A stretch of 64,000 bases of DNA, taken from positions 1 to 64,000 of the forward strand of contig NZ_JBDPZD010000010.1 in the NCBI RefSeq assembly GCF_039872745.1, in the 5' to 3' direction. The position numbers and the translations under genes are program-made. The stretch comes from Pelomonas paludis (GTDB taxonomy: Bacteria; Pseudomonadota; Gammaproteobacteria; Burkholderiales; Burkholderiaceae_C). Every line of letters starts with the position of its first letter. Positions within the stretch are counted from its first letter, which is position 1. This document shows positions 62,894-64,000 of this stretch, in pieces. The notes beneath the pieces are model-generated. The model was given only the letters and a program-made list of their open reading frames with translations. It searched no databases and had not been told where the DNA came from.

Positions 62894-64000
62894 ATGCCCA
62901 TTGCCCCCATTCCGGAACTCGTTGCCGACCTCGCTGCCGGGCGCATGGTCGTGCTGGTGGACGAAGAAGACCGCGAGAACGAAGGGGACCTCGTCCTGGC
63001 GGCTGACCACGTCACGCCCGAGGCGATCAACTTCATGGCCCGCTTCGGGCGCGGCCTCATCTGCCTGACGCTGACCCGCGAGCATTGCGAGCGGCTGCAG
63101 CTGCCGCCCATGGCCGCCCGCAACGGCACGCGCTATGGCACGGCCTTCACGGTGTCCATCGAGGCCGCCACCGGCGTCACCACCGGCATCTCGGCCGCTG
63201 ACCGGGCGCGCACCATCCAGGCTGCCGTGGCGCCTGACGTGCGGCCCGCTGACCTGGTGCAGCCCGGCCACATCTTCCCCATTCAGGCGCAAGACGGCGG
63301 CGTGCTCATGCGCGCCGGCCACACGGAAGCCGGTTGCGACCTGGCGCGCATGGCTGGCCTCACGCCGGCTTCGGTGATCTGCGAGATCCTCAAGGAAGAC
63401 GGCTCGATGGCGCGGCTGCCAGACCTGGAAGCCTTTGCCACCGAACACGGCCTCAAGATCGGCACCATCGCGGACCTCATCGAGTACCGCAGCCGCCAGG
63501 AAAGCCTGGTCAAGCGCGTCGCCCAGCGGCCCTTCGAAACCGCCCAGGGCCGCTTCGAGGGCCATGTCTTCAGCGACCGCACCGGCAATGTCCATCTGGC
63601 CCTGACCCACGGCAGCTGGCGGCGTGACGAGGACGTGCTGGTGCGTGTGCACGAGCCGCTGTCGGTGCTTGACCTGCTGGAGTCCGGGGCCTGTGGCCAT
63701 TCCTGGAGCCTGCCCGGCGCCCTGCAAGCCATCCAGAACGGCGGCGCTGGCGTGGCCATCCTGCTGAATTGCGGCGAGTCTGCCGAGGGCCTGCTCGCCC
63801 GCCTGCAGGTTCCCGCCGGCAGCCAGGCACGTGCCTCCAGCATGGACCTGCGCACTTATGGCGTCGGCGCCCAGATCCTGCGTGCGCTGGGCGTCCAGCG
63901 CATGCGCGTGCTCGGCAGCCCGCGCCGCATGCCCAGCATGACGGGCTACGGCCTCGAAGTGACCGGTTTCGTCGCGCCCCGTGCGCAGGAGGTGTCCGCA
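62894..64000 (+). CDS. ribBA: RibBA-type DHBP synthase, partial at window end
   Basis: At least 369 residues, open at the window edge. Residues 1-205 are 3,4-dihydroxy-2-butanone 4-phosphate synthase: MVVLVDEEDRENEGDLVLAA (acidic metal motif), FMARFGRGLICLTLTREHCE, VSIEAATGVTTGISAADRAR and HTEAGCDLARMAGLTPASVI. The second part resembles GTP cyclohydrolase II but lacks its zinc site: where RibA has HSECLTGD and C-x-C, this reads HEPLSVLDLLESGACGHSW. It thus probably has only DHBP synthase activity; this RibA-like form is known in betaproteobacteria. GTP cyclohydrolase II must come from elsewhere. Confidence 0.9.
   Translation, partial: MPIAPIPELVADLAAGRMVVLVDEEDRENEGDLVLAADHVTPEAINFMARFGRGLICLTLTREHCERLQLPPMAARNGTRYGTAFTVSIEAATGVTTGISAADRARTIQAAVAPDVRPADLVQPGHIFPIQAQDGGVLMRAGHTEAGCDLARMAGLTPASVICEILKEDGSMARLPDLEAFATEHGLKIGTIADLIEYRSRQESLVKRVAQRPFETAQGRFEGHVFSDRTGNVHLALTHGSWRRDEDVLVRVHEPLSVLDLLESGACGHSWSLPGALQAIQNGGAGVAILLNCGESAEGLLARLQVPAGSQARASSMDLRTYGVGAQILRALGVQRMRVLGSPRRMPSMTGYGLEVTGFVAPRAQEVSA

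Overview
The window is high-GC bacterial chromosome, about 64 kb and almost fully coding. Gene order points to a betaproteobacterium of the order Burkholderiales, probably on the Rubrivivax-Leptothrix-Roseateles side. The marker runs are rpsP-rimM-trmD-rplS, murJ-SirB1-rpsT, DUF3579-argD-argF, AI-2E transporter-hda-HAD phosphatase-pcnB-folK, and a glucokinase-like/HexR fusion. That placement is inference; there is no rRNA here to confirm it.

Region by region: (1) 1-2000 is a damaged edge. The 3' end of an IS3-family element has cut a TIR-domain gene, followed by a small orphan gene, a long palindrome and a headless chemotaxis transducer. (2) 2.0-10.2 kb carries a thioesterase, the Entner-Doudoroff pair edd-eda with a HexR-like operator, a ChaC-type cyclotransferase, a MobA-like transferase, pdxH, and msrA coupled to an FtsX-type ABC exporter and a DUF3299 protein. 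(3) 10.3-19.1 kb has an S9 peptidase, a CobD/CbiB-like membrane protein, a Nudix hydrolase, the rpsP-rimM-trmD-rplS operon (with a terminator-like hairpin inside rimM), a GNAT and a Pit/DUF47 phosphate system. (4) 19.1-19.4 kb is a 269-bp nested inverted repeat that folds as a T or cloverleaf. (5) 19.4-30.7 kb holds folate, RNA, replication-control and peptidoglycan housekeeping genes, then argD-argF. (6) 30.7-35.3 kb has a phosphoesterase and kinase-Usp pair, a cupredoxin, a YkgJ protein and a TPR lipoprotein. (7) 35.3-50.9 kb is a carbohydrate block: glgP-glgB-glgX-malQ, an orphan sugar-ABC ATPase, glucokinase, the HexR fusion and a GH115 alpha-glucuronidase, with LacI-type and HexR-like operators. 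(8) 50.9-56.4 kb has a YdcF protein, ubiD, a lytic transglycosylase, and glyA-nrdR under a ZTP riboswitch. (9) 56.4-61.7 kb is a type IV minor-pilin cluster, visibly AT-richer in its middle, preceded by a G-quadruplex-capable C-tract block. (10) ribD and ribBA close the window, and ribBA runs off the end.

Functionally, glycogen breakdown (glgP, glgX, malQ), glucose phosphorylation (glk) and the Entner-Doudoroff pathway (edd, eda) form one route from stored glucan to pyruvate. A single regulator, the HexR fusion, appears to bind upstream of both edd and glk. The strongest items for follow-up are the T-shaped repeat, the attenuator-like hairpin in rimM, the HexR fusion with a degenerate kinase loop beside an intact glucokinase, and the mosaic pilin island.
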